From: SIG480 sp045546975
GTDB taxonomy: Bacteria; Bacillota; Clostridia; Oscillospirales; JAAYXM01
Assembly (NCBI GenBank): GCA_045546975.1
Contig: JAZQDV010000010.1
Span: 1 to 64,000 of the forward strand
Reading direction: 5' to 3'
Length of the DNA: 64,000 nt
A program made the translations under genes and the position numbers. The number at the start of each line of letters is the position of its first letter. Positions within the stretch are counted from its first letter, which is position 1. The notes beneath the pieces are model-generated. The model made no database searches, had not been told where the DNA came from, and worked only from the letters and a program-made list of their open reading frames with translations. This document shows positions 29,367 to 38,770 of the stretch, one piece after another.

Positions 29367-31670
29367 TTATTCATCGTTGTTATCTTCGATCAGAACTACT
29401 GCAACAGTCATGTCGTCATCTTCTCCATGCTCTCGGGTGGCGAATGCGACGATAGTATCTGCGAGTGCTTTTGGTGAGGTTTCCTTTGATTTTGAAATAA
29501 ACTGCATAAGCTTTTCCTCATCGCACTCATCACATATACCGTCACTTGTAATAATGACAAAATCACCGCCGGTGAGCGTAAGCTCCTCCTTTGAAATACT
29601 GCATTCTCCGTCAAGTGAGAGTCCTGCGGGAAGCGAGGCAGAAGAAATTCTTTTTACCTTATCTCCGCGCTTTATGTAGCTTGAAGCGGCACCGAGCTTG
29701 TAGAAGTTTGAAATACCTGTAAACATATCCGCACAGAATAAGTCAAGAGTAGAAAATGAACCGGTCTCATCCGTTTTGACAGTGAGTGCCGAGTGTAGAG
29801 AGGATAGCGCACTCTCGGGCTCAAACCCGGAAGAGAGAAGGTTTTTGAGCAGTGCTACGGCTTTTGAACTTTCTTCCCCCGCGCTGTTTCCGCTACCCAT
29901 ACCGTCGGAGAGAAGAAGTGCGAGTTTTCCGTTGGAAGGTGAGAAGAAGCTTCCGGAATCACCGCTCCTGCGAGCCCCGTTTTTGTGAAGGCCTGACGCT
30001 GCAAAAACACCGCGGAAAGACGGCTTTTCGCGAATTACAATCTCGTCGTAATTCTCCCCTTTGATAAAGTCGGGGCGTGTGAGTGATACATCTAAAATGC
30101 TTTCAAAAAGCGGCTTCAGGCGACTGTACTCATCTACGATAGAGCGAAGTCCCTGCCCACAGAAATGGAGATTTACATGACGCCCCGCATCGCGCCATAC
30201 GGCACTGTCGCAGATAATACCATTTGAAGTGAGGAGGGTATGGAGTTCGTCTTCCGCTTTCTCGTCAAAGGTATCATTGGACATGATATCTTCCGCGACG
30301 GAAGAGAATATGTGAGCGGCATCAGAATACTGTTTCTTTATTAGGTTTCTGCTCTCGGAAAGCTTTTTTGAAAAATCCTGACGGTAGCGTTCTGATGCGA
30401 TTTCACGGTTTATATTGGCCACAAATTTTTCAATTTGCAAACATCTTGAAGAAAAATATATCGGGAAATCCCGCGCCGTAATAACACCTTTTTGACGCAC
30501 TTTCAGGCTTGCGTTGTTAATCGCGTCACGGGTGGTTTGGAAATCGCGTTGCCAGCATATTTTAAGGAGTGAACATTTTTTGCAAAGGTGTGCGCACGAG
30601 CGCTCGAAAACCGAAGCATCCGATATTGGTGCATTCTGAGGCTTTGGGGTTTCGAGTGTTTTGCTGAGAGAAGAAAATGCCTTTGCGGCGGAGTTCATAC
30701 GATTTGCAATCTTTTCGCGGAAATGAAAATCACTTCTTCCGTGCGGGAAGGAAAAAAACTTGCCTGCATAGCGTAAAAAGGCGTCTGAAGATACCAGGAA
30801 CAAAGCGGAAGCGAGGGATAGCTCAAGTGCGCACGGAAGAAGTGAGCTTGGATCAAGTGAAAGGGAGACTGCAAGTGCTGCGAGGGACGAGGTGATAAGG
30901 TTTGCATACCTTGACCTTGAAGAGAAAACACCGCATAGTGCGGATATCCCGTAAATCATACAATAGTTTGATGATGAGTATTTAAGTGAAATCGCAACAC
31001 CGAAGAGAGTGCCGACAACGGTGCCGATGCTGTGGCCTCCTGTAAAGGTGGAGAGAAACAAAAGAGTAAAGGCAACGCTTCTTCCGACAGAAAAAAGGCC
31101 AAACGGAGAAAAATCACAGAGGGCGATGATGATAGCGGCTGTCGCACAGAGAATATGCGGAGAAAGCTCCCGGATTTCGTGAAACGACGGTCGGGAAAGC
31201 CATTTCAGAGCAACTGAAAAGTATGCGGCAATAGCTGTTTCAAGAAGTGCGAGGGAGATGTCCGGAAGATTAAAGCCTTCACTTGCGAGAAACACAAAGT
31301 GAATGCAGAGCATAGGAGTTACAACGGACAGTGGAGTGAAAAAACGCTTTCTTGCGAGATCGGTGCCTTCAAAAACGAGGTTTGCCGTAAAAATCAGAAT
31401 TATACAGGCAATGTATTTCAGCGAGTTTATGTAATTATACATGGTTATGTAGCCGAGTATTGTGCCGAAAAGCCCCCAGGCACCGTACTTGCCCATACCG
31501 AGCGCGGCGCTTGCAGAAAGTCCGAAGGGGGCATACCCGCCAAGTATTATTGCGCGCGAAAGAAGAAACGAAAAAAGAAAACGCAGGGGATAAAAGAATA
31601 CCTTTTTGGGGATTTTTGAAATCGGGGAAAATATTTGCTCATAAAGCAGCTTTTTTCTTTTGATATCCAT
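29367..31670 (-). CDS. spoIIE: Stage II sporulation protein E (serine phosphatase)
   Basis: 767 residues. About ten membrane helices (roughly 25-300), a central oligomerisation region with a Cys-rich segment (CAHLCKKCSLLKICW), and a PP2C phosphatase domain with LLLSDGMGSGNSAGEES, ITSDGICDECDEE and GEDDDMTVAVV. SpoIIE dephosphorylates SpoIIAA to activate sigma-F in the forespore and helps polar division. GAAAGGAAGGA precedes the ATG. It marks the organism as a spore former. Confidence 0.96.
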   Translation of the reverse strand: MDIKRKKLLYEQIFSPISKIPKKVFFYPLRFLFSFLLSRAIILGGYAPFGLSASAALGMGKYGAWGLFGTILGYITMYNYINSLKYIACIILIFTANLVFEGTDLARKRFFTPLSVVTPMLCIHFVFLASEGFNLPDISLALLETAIAAYFSVALKWLSRPSFHEIRELSPHILCATAAIIIALCDFSPFGLFSVGRSVAFTLLFLSTFTGGHSIGTVVGTLFGVAISLKYSSSNYCMIYGISALCGVFSSRSRYANLITSSLAALAVSLSLDPSSLLPCALELSLASALFLVSSDAFLRYAGKFFSFPHGRSDFHFREKIANRMNSAAKAFSSLSKTLETPKPQNAPISDASVFERSCAHLCKKCSLLKICWQRDFQTTRDAINNASLKVRQKGVITARDFPIYFSSRCLQIEKFVANINREIASERYRQDFSKKLSESRNLIKKQYSDAAHIFSSVAEDIMSNDTFDEKAEDELHTLLTSNGIICDSAVWRDAGRHVNLHFCGQGLRSIVDEYSRLKPLFESILDVSLTRPDFIKGENYDEIVIREKPSFRGVFAASGLHKNGARRSGDSGSFFSPSNGKLALLLSDGMGSGNSAGEESSKAVALLKNLLSSGFEPESALSSLHSALTVKTDETGSFSTLDLFCADMFTGISNFYKLGAASSYIKRGDKVKRISSASLPAGLSLDGECSISKEELTLTGGDFVIITSDGICDECDEEKLMQFISKSKETSPKALADTIVAFATREHGEDDDMTVAVVLIEDNNDE

Positions 31671-31973
31671 TTTGAAATCCTTCCTTTCAAGGACAAGTAT
31701 ACAACAAAGTAAAAGAATAAGAAGTCGGAATATAAGTGTCGTAAAACAAAGTAAAATACGCGAAAAAGTGAAAAAACAAGAACAAAAGCAAATCGTTTGC
31801 GGGTAATGTTTTTTAACGTAAAAAAATGCGAAAAAATTTACCGGTAAAACGAAAAATAAAAAAATTGTTAAATTTTTGACTTTTTCTGTTTTTTGGTATT
31901 GCTATTTTCCGCAAAACATAATAAAATAATATGTGGAAATTTATACAGTACAAGAAAAGGAGCGAATTCATAA
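31671..31973. other. AT-rich spacer between spoIIE and pckG
   Basis: About 300 nt, very A/T-rich, with divergent promoters expected. I see one good candidate for pckG (31900-31928) and no clear spoIIE promoter; AGTGTCGTAA near 31735 is one mismatch from a Spo0A box. No gene or repeat seen. Confidence 0.5.
31900..31928 (+). promoter_or_regulatory. Promoter of pckG
   Basis: TTGCTA, 17 nt, TAAAAT (31923-31928). The implied leader is about 40 nt. Confidence 0.55.
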
Positions 31974-33752
31974 ATGAGTTTGACAACCAACAAGTATGTA
32001 AATGAATGGGTCAAGCAGATGACAGATCTCGTAAAGCCTGATTCTGTTGTCTGGATTGACGGAAGCGAGGAGCAGCTTGATGCTCTCCGCGCAGAAGCTG
32101 TTTCTACAGGAGAGATGTATAAGCTCAACGAGGAAAAGCTTCCCGGATGCTATTTGCACAGAACTGCGATCGACGACGTCGCTCGCGTTGAGGACCGCAC
32201 ATTTATCTGCGCTCCCACAAAGGAAGAAGCAGGTGCTACAAACAACTGGATGGACCCGAAGGAAATGTATGCAAAGCTCACAAAGCTTTATGACGGCAGC
32301 ATGAAGGGAAGAACAATGTATGTTCTCCCGTTCTCAATGGGTGTTGTAGGTTCTCCGTTTGCAAAAGCAGGCATTGAGATTACTGACTCTATCTATGTTG
32401 TTCTCAATATGGCTATCATGACACGTATCGGCAAGGCTGTTCTTGACAACCTCGGCGACAGCGCAGATTTTGTTCACGGTCTCCATTCAAGAGCAACAAT
32501 GAATCCTGAGGAGAGATACATCGTTCAGTTCCCGCAGGACAACACAATCTGGTCTATCAACTCAGGTTACGGTGGCAACGTTCTTCTCGGTAAGAAGTGC
32601 TTTGCTCTCCGTATTGCTTCATACCAGGGCCGCAATGAAGGCTGGATGGCTGAGCACATGCTCATCCTCGGCGTTAAGGCTCCGAACGGTGAGAAGAAGT
32701 ACATCGCAGCAGCATTCCCGTCTGCTTGCGGTAAGACAAACCTCGCTATGCTCATTCCGCCTGAGAGCTATAAGGCTAAGGGCTATGAAGTTGAGTGCGT
32801 AGGTGACGATATTGCATGGCTCCGCGTCGGCGAAGACGGAAGACTCTGGGCTATTAACCCCGAAGCAGGATTCTTCGGCGTTGCTCCGGGTACAAACGAG
32901 AAGTCAAACCCGAACGCTCTCCATACTTGCCTCCAGGGCACAATCTTCACAAACGTTGTTCATAACGTTGAGGACAATACAGTATGGTGGGAAGGCCTTG
33001 ACAAGAACCCGCCGAAGAACGCTATCAACTGGAAGGGCGAGAAGTGGGATCCGGAATCAGGCGAGAAGGGTGCTCATCCGAACAGCCGCTTCACAGCTCC
33101 GGCATCAAAGTGCCCGTGCATCTCTCCGGAATTCGAAAACCCGAAGGGTGTTCCGATTTCTGCTATCGTATTTGGTGGCCGTCGCGCAAAGACAGCTCCG
33201 CTCGTATATCAGTCATTTGACTGGAACCACGGCGTATTCGTAGGTTCTGCTATGGCTTCTGAGACAACAGCAGCTGCTGCTGGTGCTGTCGGTGTTGTCC
33301 GTCGTGACCCGATGGCAATGCTTCCGTTCTGCGGATATAACATGGGTGACTACTTCGCACATTGGATTGAAATGGGCGAGAAGATCACAAAGAAGCCGAA
33401 GATCTTCAACACAAACTGGTTCAGAACTGACTCCAACGGCAAGTTCCTCTGGCCGGGATTCGGTGATAACCTCCGTGTTCTTGAGTGGATTCTCAAGCGT
33501 TGCGACGATGAAATCGGCGCAGAGGGGACTGCTATCGGTTATGTTCCGAAGGCAGAGGACATCAACCGCGAGGGCATTGAGGACGAGGTAACTCTCGACA
33601 TCCTCAAGGATATCCTCTCAGTAGATGCAGACCTCTGGAAGGAAGATGCAAAGAATCTCGAAGAGTTCTATGCAAAGATTCAGAGCGTTGGCAACAGAAT
33701 GCCGAAGGAAATGTACAATCAGCTCGAGGGTCTCAAGTCACGTCTTGGCTAA
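31974..33752 (+). CDS. pckG: Phosphoenolpyruvate carboxykinase (GTP)
   Basis: 592 residues. P-loop with the reactive Cys (FPSACGKTNLAMLIPPE), NPEAGFFGVAPGTNEKSN, FGGRRAKTAPLVYQ and FNTNWFRTD. It interconverts oxaloacetate and PEP with GTP; in anaerobes it often runs towards oxaloacetate for fermentation. The gene is monocistronic, with heavily optimised codons that suggest high expression. Confidence 0.96.
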   Translation: MSLTTNKYVNEWVKQMTDLVKPDSVVWIDGSEEQLDALRAEAVSTGEMYKLNEEKLPGCYLHRTAIDDVARVEDRTFICAPTKEEAGATNNWMDPKEMYAKLTKLYDGSMKGRTMYVLPFSMGVVGSPFAKAGIEITDSIYVVLNMAIMTRIGKAVLDNLGDSADFVHGLHSRATMNPEERYIVQFPQDNTIWSINSGYGGNVLLGKKCFALRIASYQGRNEGWMAEHMLILGVKAPNGEKKYIAAAFPSACGKTNLAMLIPPESYKAKGYEVECVGDDIAWLRVGEDGRLWAINPEAGFFGVAPGTNEKSNPNALHTCLQGTIFTNVVHNVEDNTVWWEGLDKNPPKNAINWKGEKWDPESGEKGAHPNSRFTAPASKCPCISPEFENPKGVPISAIVFGGRRAKTAPLVYQSFDWNHGVFVGSAMASETTAAAAGAVGVVRRDPMAMLPFCGYNMGDYFAHWIEMGEKITKKPKIFNTNWFRTDSNGKFLWPGFGDNLRVLEWILKRCDDEIGAEGTAIGYVPKAEDINREGIEDEVTLDILKDILSVDADLWKEDAKNLEEFYAKIQSVGNRMPKEMYNQLEGLKSRLG

Positions 33753-33763
33753 TGTGTAAAATC

Positions 33764-33798
33764 AAATCCCGCAATGCAACGCATTGCGGGATTTTTTT
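33764..33798 (+). terminator. Terminator of pckG
   Basis: A 14-bp stem (AAATCCCGCAATGC/GCATTGCGGGATTT) and T7. Confidence 0.92.
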
Positions 33799-33820
33799 GT
33801 CCTTTCAGGGTAAAAAAGCT

Positions 33821-33848
33821 TTGAATTTAACGAATATTATGATATAAT
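33821..33848 (+). promoter_or_regulatory. Promoter of the coaW-miaB operon
   Basis: TTGAAT, 16 nt, TATAAT (33843-33848) with extended TG. Confidence 0.65.
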
Positions 33849-33896
33849 ATATAATGATTATTTATATGTATTTGAAGCAACTTGGAGGTGGCAGTA

Positions 33897-34721
33897 ATGA
33901 AATGCGTGCTCGGTATTGATATAGGCGGAAGTACGACGAAAATCATAGGCTATCGCAACGGCAAAATTTTCTCACCTATGCTTGTAAAGGCGAGTGACCC
34001 ACGCGCATCGCTTTACGGTGCTTTCGGTAAATTTTTAAGTGAGAACAAGCTCTCTCTTTCAGATGTTTTGAGCGTTATGATAACAGGCGTAGGCTCGGAT
34101 GAAACACAGAAGGAAATCTTCGGTGTTGAGACTCACAGGATAGAGGAGTTCCGCGCAGTAGGCCGAGGAGGACTCTTTCTCAGCAATCTCGATTCTGCAG
34201 TGGTTGTCAGCATGGGAACAGGAACGGCGTTTGTAAGCGCAACCAAGGATAATATCTATCACATGGGCGGAACGGGAATAGGTGGAGGAACTCTTATCGG
34301 ACTTTCTGACCGTATGTTTAACGTGCGCCATTTTGACGATATCATAGAAACCGCAAAGACGGGAAATCTTGACAATGTCGATCTCCACATCCGTGATATA
34401 AGCCGCGAGGAGATAGAAACACTTGCCGCAGCGATAACAGCATCTAACTTCGGTAAAATTTCAGACCTTGCGACAAACGGTGACCTTGCCCTCGGTATAA
34501 TCAATATGGTTTTCCAGACCATCGGTGTTATGGCGGCATTTTCTGCAAAGAACGCAAACACAAAGAACATTGTTCTGACTGGAAACCTCACAAACGTGCC
34601 GCAGGCCGAAAATATTTTCAAAGGAGTAGAAGCGCTTCACGGGGTGAAGTTCATAATCCCCGAGCATTCAGAGTATGCAACGGCAACGGGTGCTGCGCTT
34701 ATGTACGATACCACGATATGA
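33897..34721 (+). CDS. coaW: Type II pantothenate kinase
   Basis: 274 residues. ASKHA ATPase fold: GIDIGGSTTKIIGY phosphate loop, VVVSMGTGTAFVSA, GGTGIGGGTLIGLS and VLTGNLTNVPQ. It phosphorylates pantothenate, the first step to coenzyme A. The ATG at 33897 follows GGAGGTGG. It overlaps miaB by 4 nt. Confidence 0.9.
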   Translation: MKCVLGIDIGGSTTKIIGYRNGKIFSPMLVKASDPRASLYGAFGKFLSENKLSLSDVLSVMITGVGSDETQKEIFGVETHRIEEFRAVGRGGLFLSNLDSAVVVSMGTGTAFVSATKDNIYHMGGTGIGGGTLIGLSDRMFNVRHFDDIIETAKTGNLDNVDLHIRDISREEIETLAAAITASNFGKISDLATNGDLALGIINMVFQTIGVMAAFSAKNANTKNIVLTGNLTNVPQAENIFKGVEALHGVKFIIPEHSEYATATGAALMYDTTI

Positions 34722-36124
34722 AAACACGAGAAATTCCAGAAGAAATGATATGTCGCCAGCAGGAATACATCCATGCGGTGGCAGAGATGAATAACGGTAA
34801 AACGCTCTATGCGTTTGTCGATACATACGGATGTCAGCAGAACGAGGCGGACAGCGAGATTATCCGCGGTATTTTGCAGGAAATGGGATACATCCAGACA
34901 GATGACGAAAGTATAGCCGATGTTATTGTTATAAACTCCTGTGCCGTGCGTGAGCATGCGGAGCAGAGGGTACTCGGAAATGTGGGCGCACTTGTCCACG
35001 TGAAGAGAAAGCATGACTGCATAATCGCAGTTTGCGGTTGCATGGTACAGCAGCCGGCAATGGCGGAAAAGCTGAAAAGAAGCTTCCGTCACGTCGATAT
35101 GGTGTTTGGAGTACACGCGCTTCCGCGCTTTCCTGAGCTTTTGTACCGCGCGATGACGGAAAAGAAAAGAGTTTTTGATACAGAGCAATCCGACGGTGTA
35201 ATTGCAGAGGGTCTTCCCGTACTTCGAAAGGACAAAACCAAGGCATGGCTTTCCATAATGTACGGCTGCAACAACTTCTGCACGTACTGTATTGTTCCAT
35301 ACGTCCGCGGTCGCGAGCGTTCGAGGGATCCGGAAAAAATACTTGCAGAAATAAGAAAGTTAATTAGCGAGGGATGCCGTGACGTTACGCTTCTCGGTCA
35401 GAACGTAAACTCCTACGGTCGCGATCTTGACTGCGATATCGACTTTGCGCGTCTTCTTGAAATGATAAACGATATCCCAGGTGATTTCAGGATAAGATTT
35501 ATGACAAGTCATCCGAAGGATGCGACACCGCGTCTTTTTGACGTTATGGCAAAATGCGAAAAGGTCGCAAAGCATATACATCTCCCGTTTCAGTCAGGAA
35601 GTGACAGAATCCTTGAACTTATGAACCGCCGTTACGACAGCGCCGGATACAAAAAGCTTGTGGAGTACGCAAGGGAGAAGATGCCGGGCATTTCCGTCAC
35701 GAGCGACGTTATCGTCGGTTTTCCAGGTGAGACGGAAGAGGATTTTGAAGGTACGATGAACTTGGTTCGTGAAATCGGATTTGACGGACTTTTCGTATTT
35801 ATATATTCAAAGAGGGGCGGCACACCTGCCGCTGAGATGGAGGACCCGACTCCGAGAAGCGAGAAGGTGGCACGATTCCAGAGACTTTTTGATTTGCACG
35901 ACAGTATCACAGCCGAGAAGAGTAAGCTTTTACTCGGCACAGTTGCAGACGTACTCATTGAGGGCGTTGTGCAGGACCAGGGCGAGTATAATCTTGTCGC
36001 GAGAACGGACGGCAACCGCCCGATATATGTAAAGGGTGCGGCTTCTCTTGTCGGCACTTTTGCAAGAGCGAGAATTGATAATTCCTCAAAATGGGGAATG
36101 TATGGTGAACTTGAACAGCGATAA
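34718..36124 (+). CDS. miaB: tRNA-2-methylthio-N6-dimethylallyladenosine synthase
   Basis: 468 residues. N-terminal UPF0004 domain with three Cys (DTYGCQQNEAD, NSCAVREHA, VCGCMVQQ), radical-SAM motif YGCNNFCTYCIVPYVRGRE, and a C-terminal TRAM domain. It adds the methylthio group to i6A37 in tRNA; miaA, which makes i6A37, is encoded three genes downstream. Confidence 0.96.
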   Translation: MKTREIPEEMICRQQEYIHAVAEMNNGKTLYAFVDTYGCQQNEADSEIIRGILQEMGYIQTDDESIADVIVINSCAVREHAEQRVLGNVGALVHVKRKHDCIIAVCGCMVQQPAMAEKLKRSFRHVDMVFGVHALPRFPELLYRAMTEKKRVFDTEQSDGVIAEGLPVLRKDKTKAWLSIMYGCNNFCTYCIVPYVRGRERSRDPEKILAEIRKLISEGCRDVTLLGQNVNSYGRDLDCDIDFARLLEMINDIPGDFRIRFMTSHPKDATPRLFDVMAKCEKVAKHIHLPFQSGSDRILELMNRRYDSAGYKKLVEYAREKMPGISVTSDVIVGFPGETEEDFEGTMNLVREIGFDGLFVFIYSKRGGTPAAEMEDPTPRSEKVARFQRLFDLHDSITAEKSKLLLGTVADVLIEGVVQDQGEYNLVARTDGNRPIYVKGAASLVGTFARARIDNSSKWGMYGELEQR

Positions 36125-36142
36125 TGAACAGGAGTTAAAACA

Positions 36143-38737
36143 ATGGAAAGTTATTCTCCGATGATGCTTCAATATCTGAAAATTAAAGAGCAGAATAAGG
36201 ACAGCATTCTCTTTTTCCGTCTTGGTGATTTCTACGAGATGTTCTTTGATGATGCAAAGCTTGTATCACAGGAACTTGAACTCACTCTCACGGGTAAGGA
36301 GTGCGGTCTTCCTGAGCGTGCGCCTATGTGCGGAGTGCCGTACCACTCCTGCGAGGCGTATATTGCGCGTCTTATAGCAAAGGGATATAAGGTGGCAATA
36401 TGCGAGCAGACAGAGGAACCGACAAAGGGCAAAAAGCTTGTAGAACGCGATATTGTACGCATTGTCACCCCGGGAACAGTAATAGAAAATACGATGCTTG
36501 AGGATCGGCGCAACAACTACATCGCGGGCATTTATCTTGAAGGCGAGAGCGCCGGAATATGCTTTATAGATATTTCGACGGGTGAGGCATCTTGCTGTGA
36601 GCTTTCGGGAAAGGATATCTCAGACCAGATACTTTGCGAGATAACTAAATTCTCTCCTGCCGAAGCAGTTGTGAACGGCGACTTTTTTGAGGATAGCTTT
36701 ACCTGTGATTATATGCGTAAGAACCTCGGTATAATGGTCCAGAAGAGGGGAGAGATATTCCTTTCTGAAAACGCAGAAAAAGCAATAGAGGAGCATTTTG
36801 CGACAGAGGATACAGGAAAGCTCGGATTTTTAGAAAACTCACTGACAGTAAACGCTGTGGGCGGTCTTCTCTCATACATCCACGAGACCCAAAAGACAAA
36901 TCTCTCACATATAAGACGGGTTAATATGTACTCGAGAGATGAGTATATGCTCGTTGACGAAACTGCAAGGCGCAACCTTGAGCTTTGCGAGACGATGCGT
37001 GCAAAGGAAAAGCGCGGCTCTTTCCTCTGGGCGATAGATAAGACAAAAACGTCCATGGGCGGACGACTTTTACGTTCATGGCTTGAGAAACCGCTTATGG
37101 ATGTCAGGGCGATAAACGAGCGCCTTGATGCAGTTGAGGCCTTTGTTGATTATCCGATAACACGCGAGGAAATCATAGAAAAGCTTCGCTGTATGCGTGA
37201 TATTGAAAGACTCCTCGGTAAAGTTGTATATGGCGTTGCCAACGGTCGTGACCTTACGGCAATGGCAAATACCTTCTTTGAGATACCTGCCGTGAAGGAG
37301 AAGCTTCGCGAAGTATCCACACCGCTTCTCGACGGAATAAACAGTGAACTTGATGAGCTTTCTGATTTATATAAACTTATAAACGATGCGATAGATGAGG
37401 AGGCTCCAAACTCTATTCGCGAGGGCAAAATCTTCAGAACGGGATATAATGAGGAGATTGACAGACTACGCGACATCCTCACAAATGGCAAGGAATATAT
37501 CGCAAAGATTACCGCAAGAGAAAAAGAAAAGACGGGTATAAAAAACCTCAAGATAGGATACAACAAGGTCTTTGGATATTATATAGAGGTTACAAACTCG
37601 AATCTCGATGAAGTTCCAGACTACTACATAAGAAAACAGACGCTGACTACAGGTGAACGCTTTATCACAGATGAGCTCAAGGACCTTGAAAGTCAGATAC
37701 TCGGTGCACAGGAAAGAGTGTGCAGACTTGAAACTGAACTTTTCAAGGCACTTTGCGAGAAAGTCGCAGAAAATGTAGAGCGCATCCAGGAAACCTCGGC
37801 AGCTATTGCAAAGCTTGACGTTATAACAAACTTTGCAAGCGTTGCTTCCCATTACGGCTACCATAAACCGAAGGTAAATACGGGTTCAAAGATTACTATC
37901 AAGGACGGCAGACACCCCGTTGTTGAACGTGTTATGAAAGACTGCCTCTTTGTGCCAAATGATGCACTGCTTGACTGCGGTGACAATCGTATGGCTATTA
38001 TAACGGGCCCGAATATGGCAGGTAAGTCAACCTTTATGCGCCAGGTCGCGCTGATAACACTTATGGCTCAGATGGGTTCATTTGTCCCTGCAAAGAGTGC
38101 GGAAATCGGTGTTGTCGACAGGATATTCACGCGAATCGGCGCGTCTGACGACCTCGCTTCGGGACAGTCCACGTTTATGGTAGAGATGAACGAGGTTTCC
38201 GAGATTATAAAGAAGGCCACAAAAAAGAGCCTCATAATCCTTGATGAGATAGGTCGCGGCACCTCCACATTTGACGGTATGGCGATTGCGCGTTCTGTAA
38301 TAGAGTACGTTTCTGACAAGAAATGTATCGGTGCAAAGACTCTCTTTGCAACGCACTACCACGAGCTTACAGAGCTTGAGGGGAAGCTTGACGGTATAAA
38401 AAACTACAACATCGCCGTCAAAAAGCACGGCTTTGACATTACCTTCCTTCGCAAGATTGTGCGAGGAAGCGCGGACGACAGCTACGGTATAGAGGTCGCC
38501 CGTCTTGCAGGTATTCCCGATACGGTAATCTTAAGGGCAAAGGAGATACTTGAGAATCTCGAGAGTGAAGCTCCGATTTCGAAGGCGGAGTTCATAATCC
38601 CCGAAGAAAAAAAGAGAAGCCACGAGGGTGATGCGATAATAGGCGAGCTTTCGCACATGGATGTAAACACACTCTCTCCGCTTGAGGCGCTTTCTGTACT
38701 GTTTGAACTTGCAAAGAGGGCGCGTGATGCAGAATAA
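36143..38737 (+). CDS. mutS: DNA mismatch repair protein MutS
   Basis: 864 residues. Mismatch-reading motif FFRLGDFYEMFFDDA near the N-terminus, clamp and lever regions, Walker A GPNMAGKSTFMRQ, Walker B LIILDEIGRGTSTFDG and ATHYHELTEL. It finds mismatches and calls MutL, encoded next. Confidence 0.97.
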   Translation: MESYSPMMLQYLKIKEQNKDSILFFRLGDFYEMFFDDAKLVSQELELTLTGKECGLPERAPMCGVPYHSCEAYIARLIAKGYKVAICEQTEEPTKGKKLVERDIVRIVTPGTVIENTMLEDRRNNYIAGIYLEGESAGICFIDISTGEASCCELSGKDISDQILCEITKFSPAEAVVNGDFFEDSFTCDYMRKNLGIMVQKRGEIFLSENAEKAIEEHFATEDTGKLGFLENSLTVNAVGGLLSYIHETQKTNLSHIRRVNMYSRDEYMLVDETARRNLELCETMRAKEKRGSFLWAIDKTKTSMGGRLLRSWLEKPLMDVRAINERLDAVEAFVDYPITREEIIEKLRCMRDIERLLGKVVYGVANGRDLTAMANTFFEIPAVKEKLREVSTPLLDGINSELDELSDLYKLINDAIDEEAPNSIREGKIFRTGYNEEIDRLRDILTNGKEYIAKITAREKEKTGIKNLKIGYNKVFGYYIEVTNSNLDEVPDYYIRKQTLTTGERFITDELKDLESQILGAQERVCRLETELFKALCEKVAENVERIQETSAAIAKLDVITNFASVASHYGYHKPKVNTGSKITIKDGRHPVVERVMKDCLFVPNDALLDCGDNRMAIITGPNMAGKSTFMRQVALITLMAQMGSFVPAKSAEIGVVDRIFTRIGASDDLASGQSTFMVEMNEVSEIIKKATKKSLIILDEIGRGTSTFDGMAIARSVIEYVSDKKCIGAKTLFATHYHELTELEGKLDGIKNYNIAVKKHGFDITFLRKIVRGSADDSYGIEVARLAGIPDTVILRAKEILENLESEAPISKAEFIIPEEKKRSHEGDAIIGELSHMDVNTLSPLEALSVLFELAKRARDAE

Positions 38738-38770
38738 CAGCTCAAAACAACTGTAAAGGAGTTGATTTTC

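Noticed and set aside
29776..31663. Several plus-strand frames within spoIIE
   Set aside because: They lie opposite a conserved gene with full-length motifs and have no coding signals of their own.
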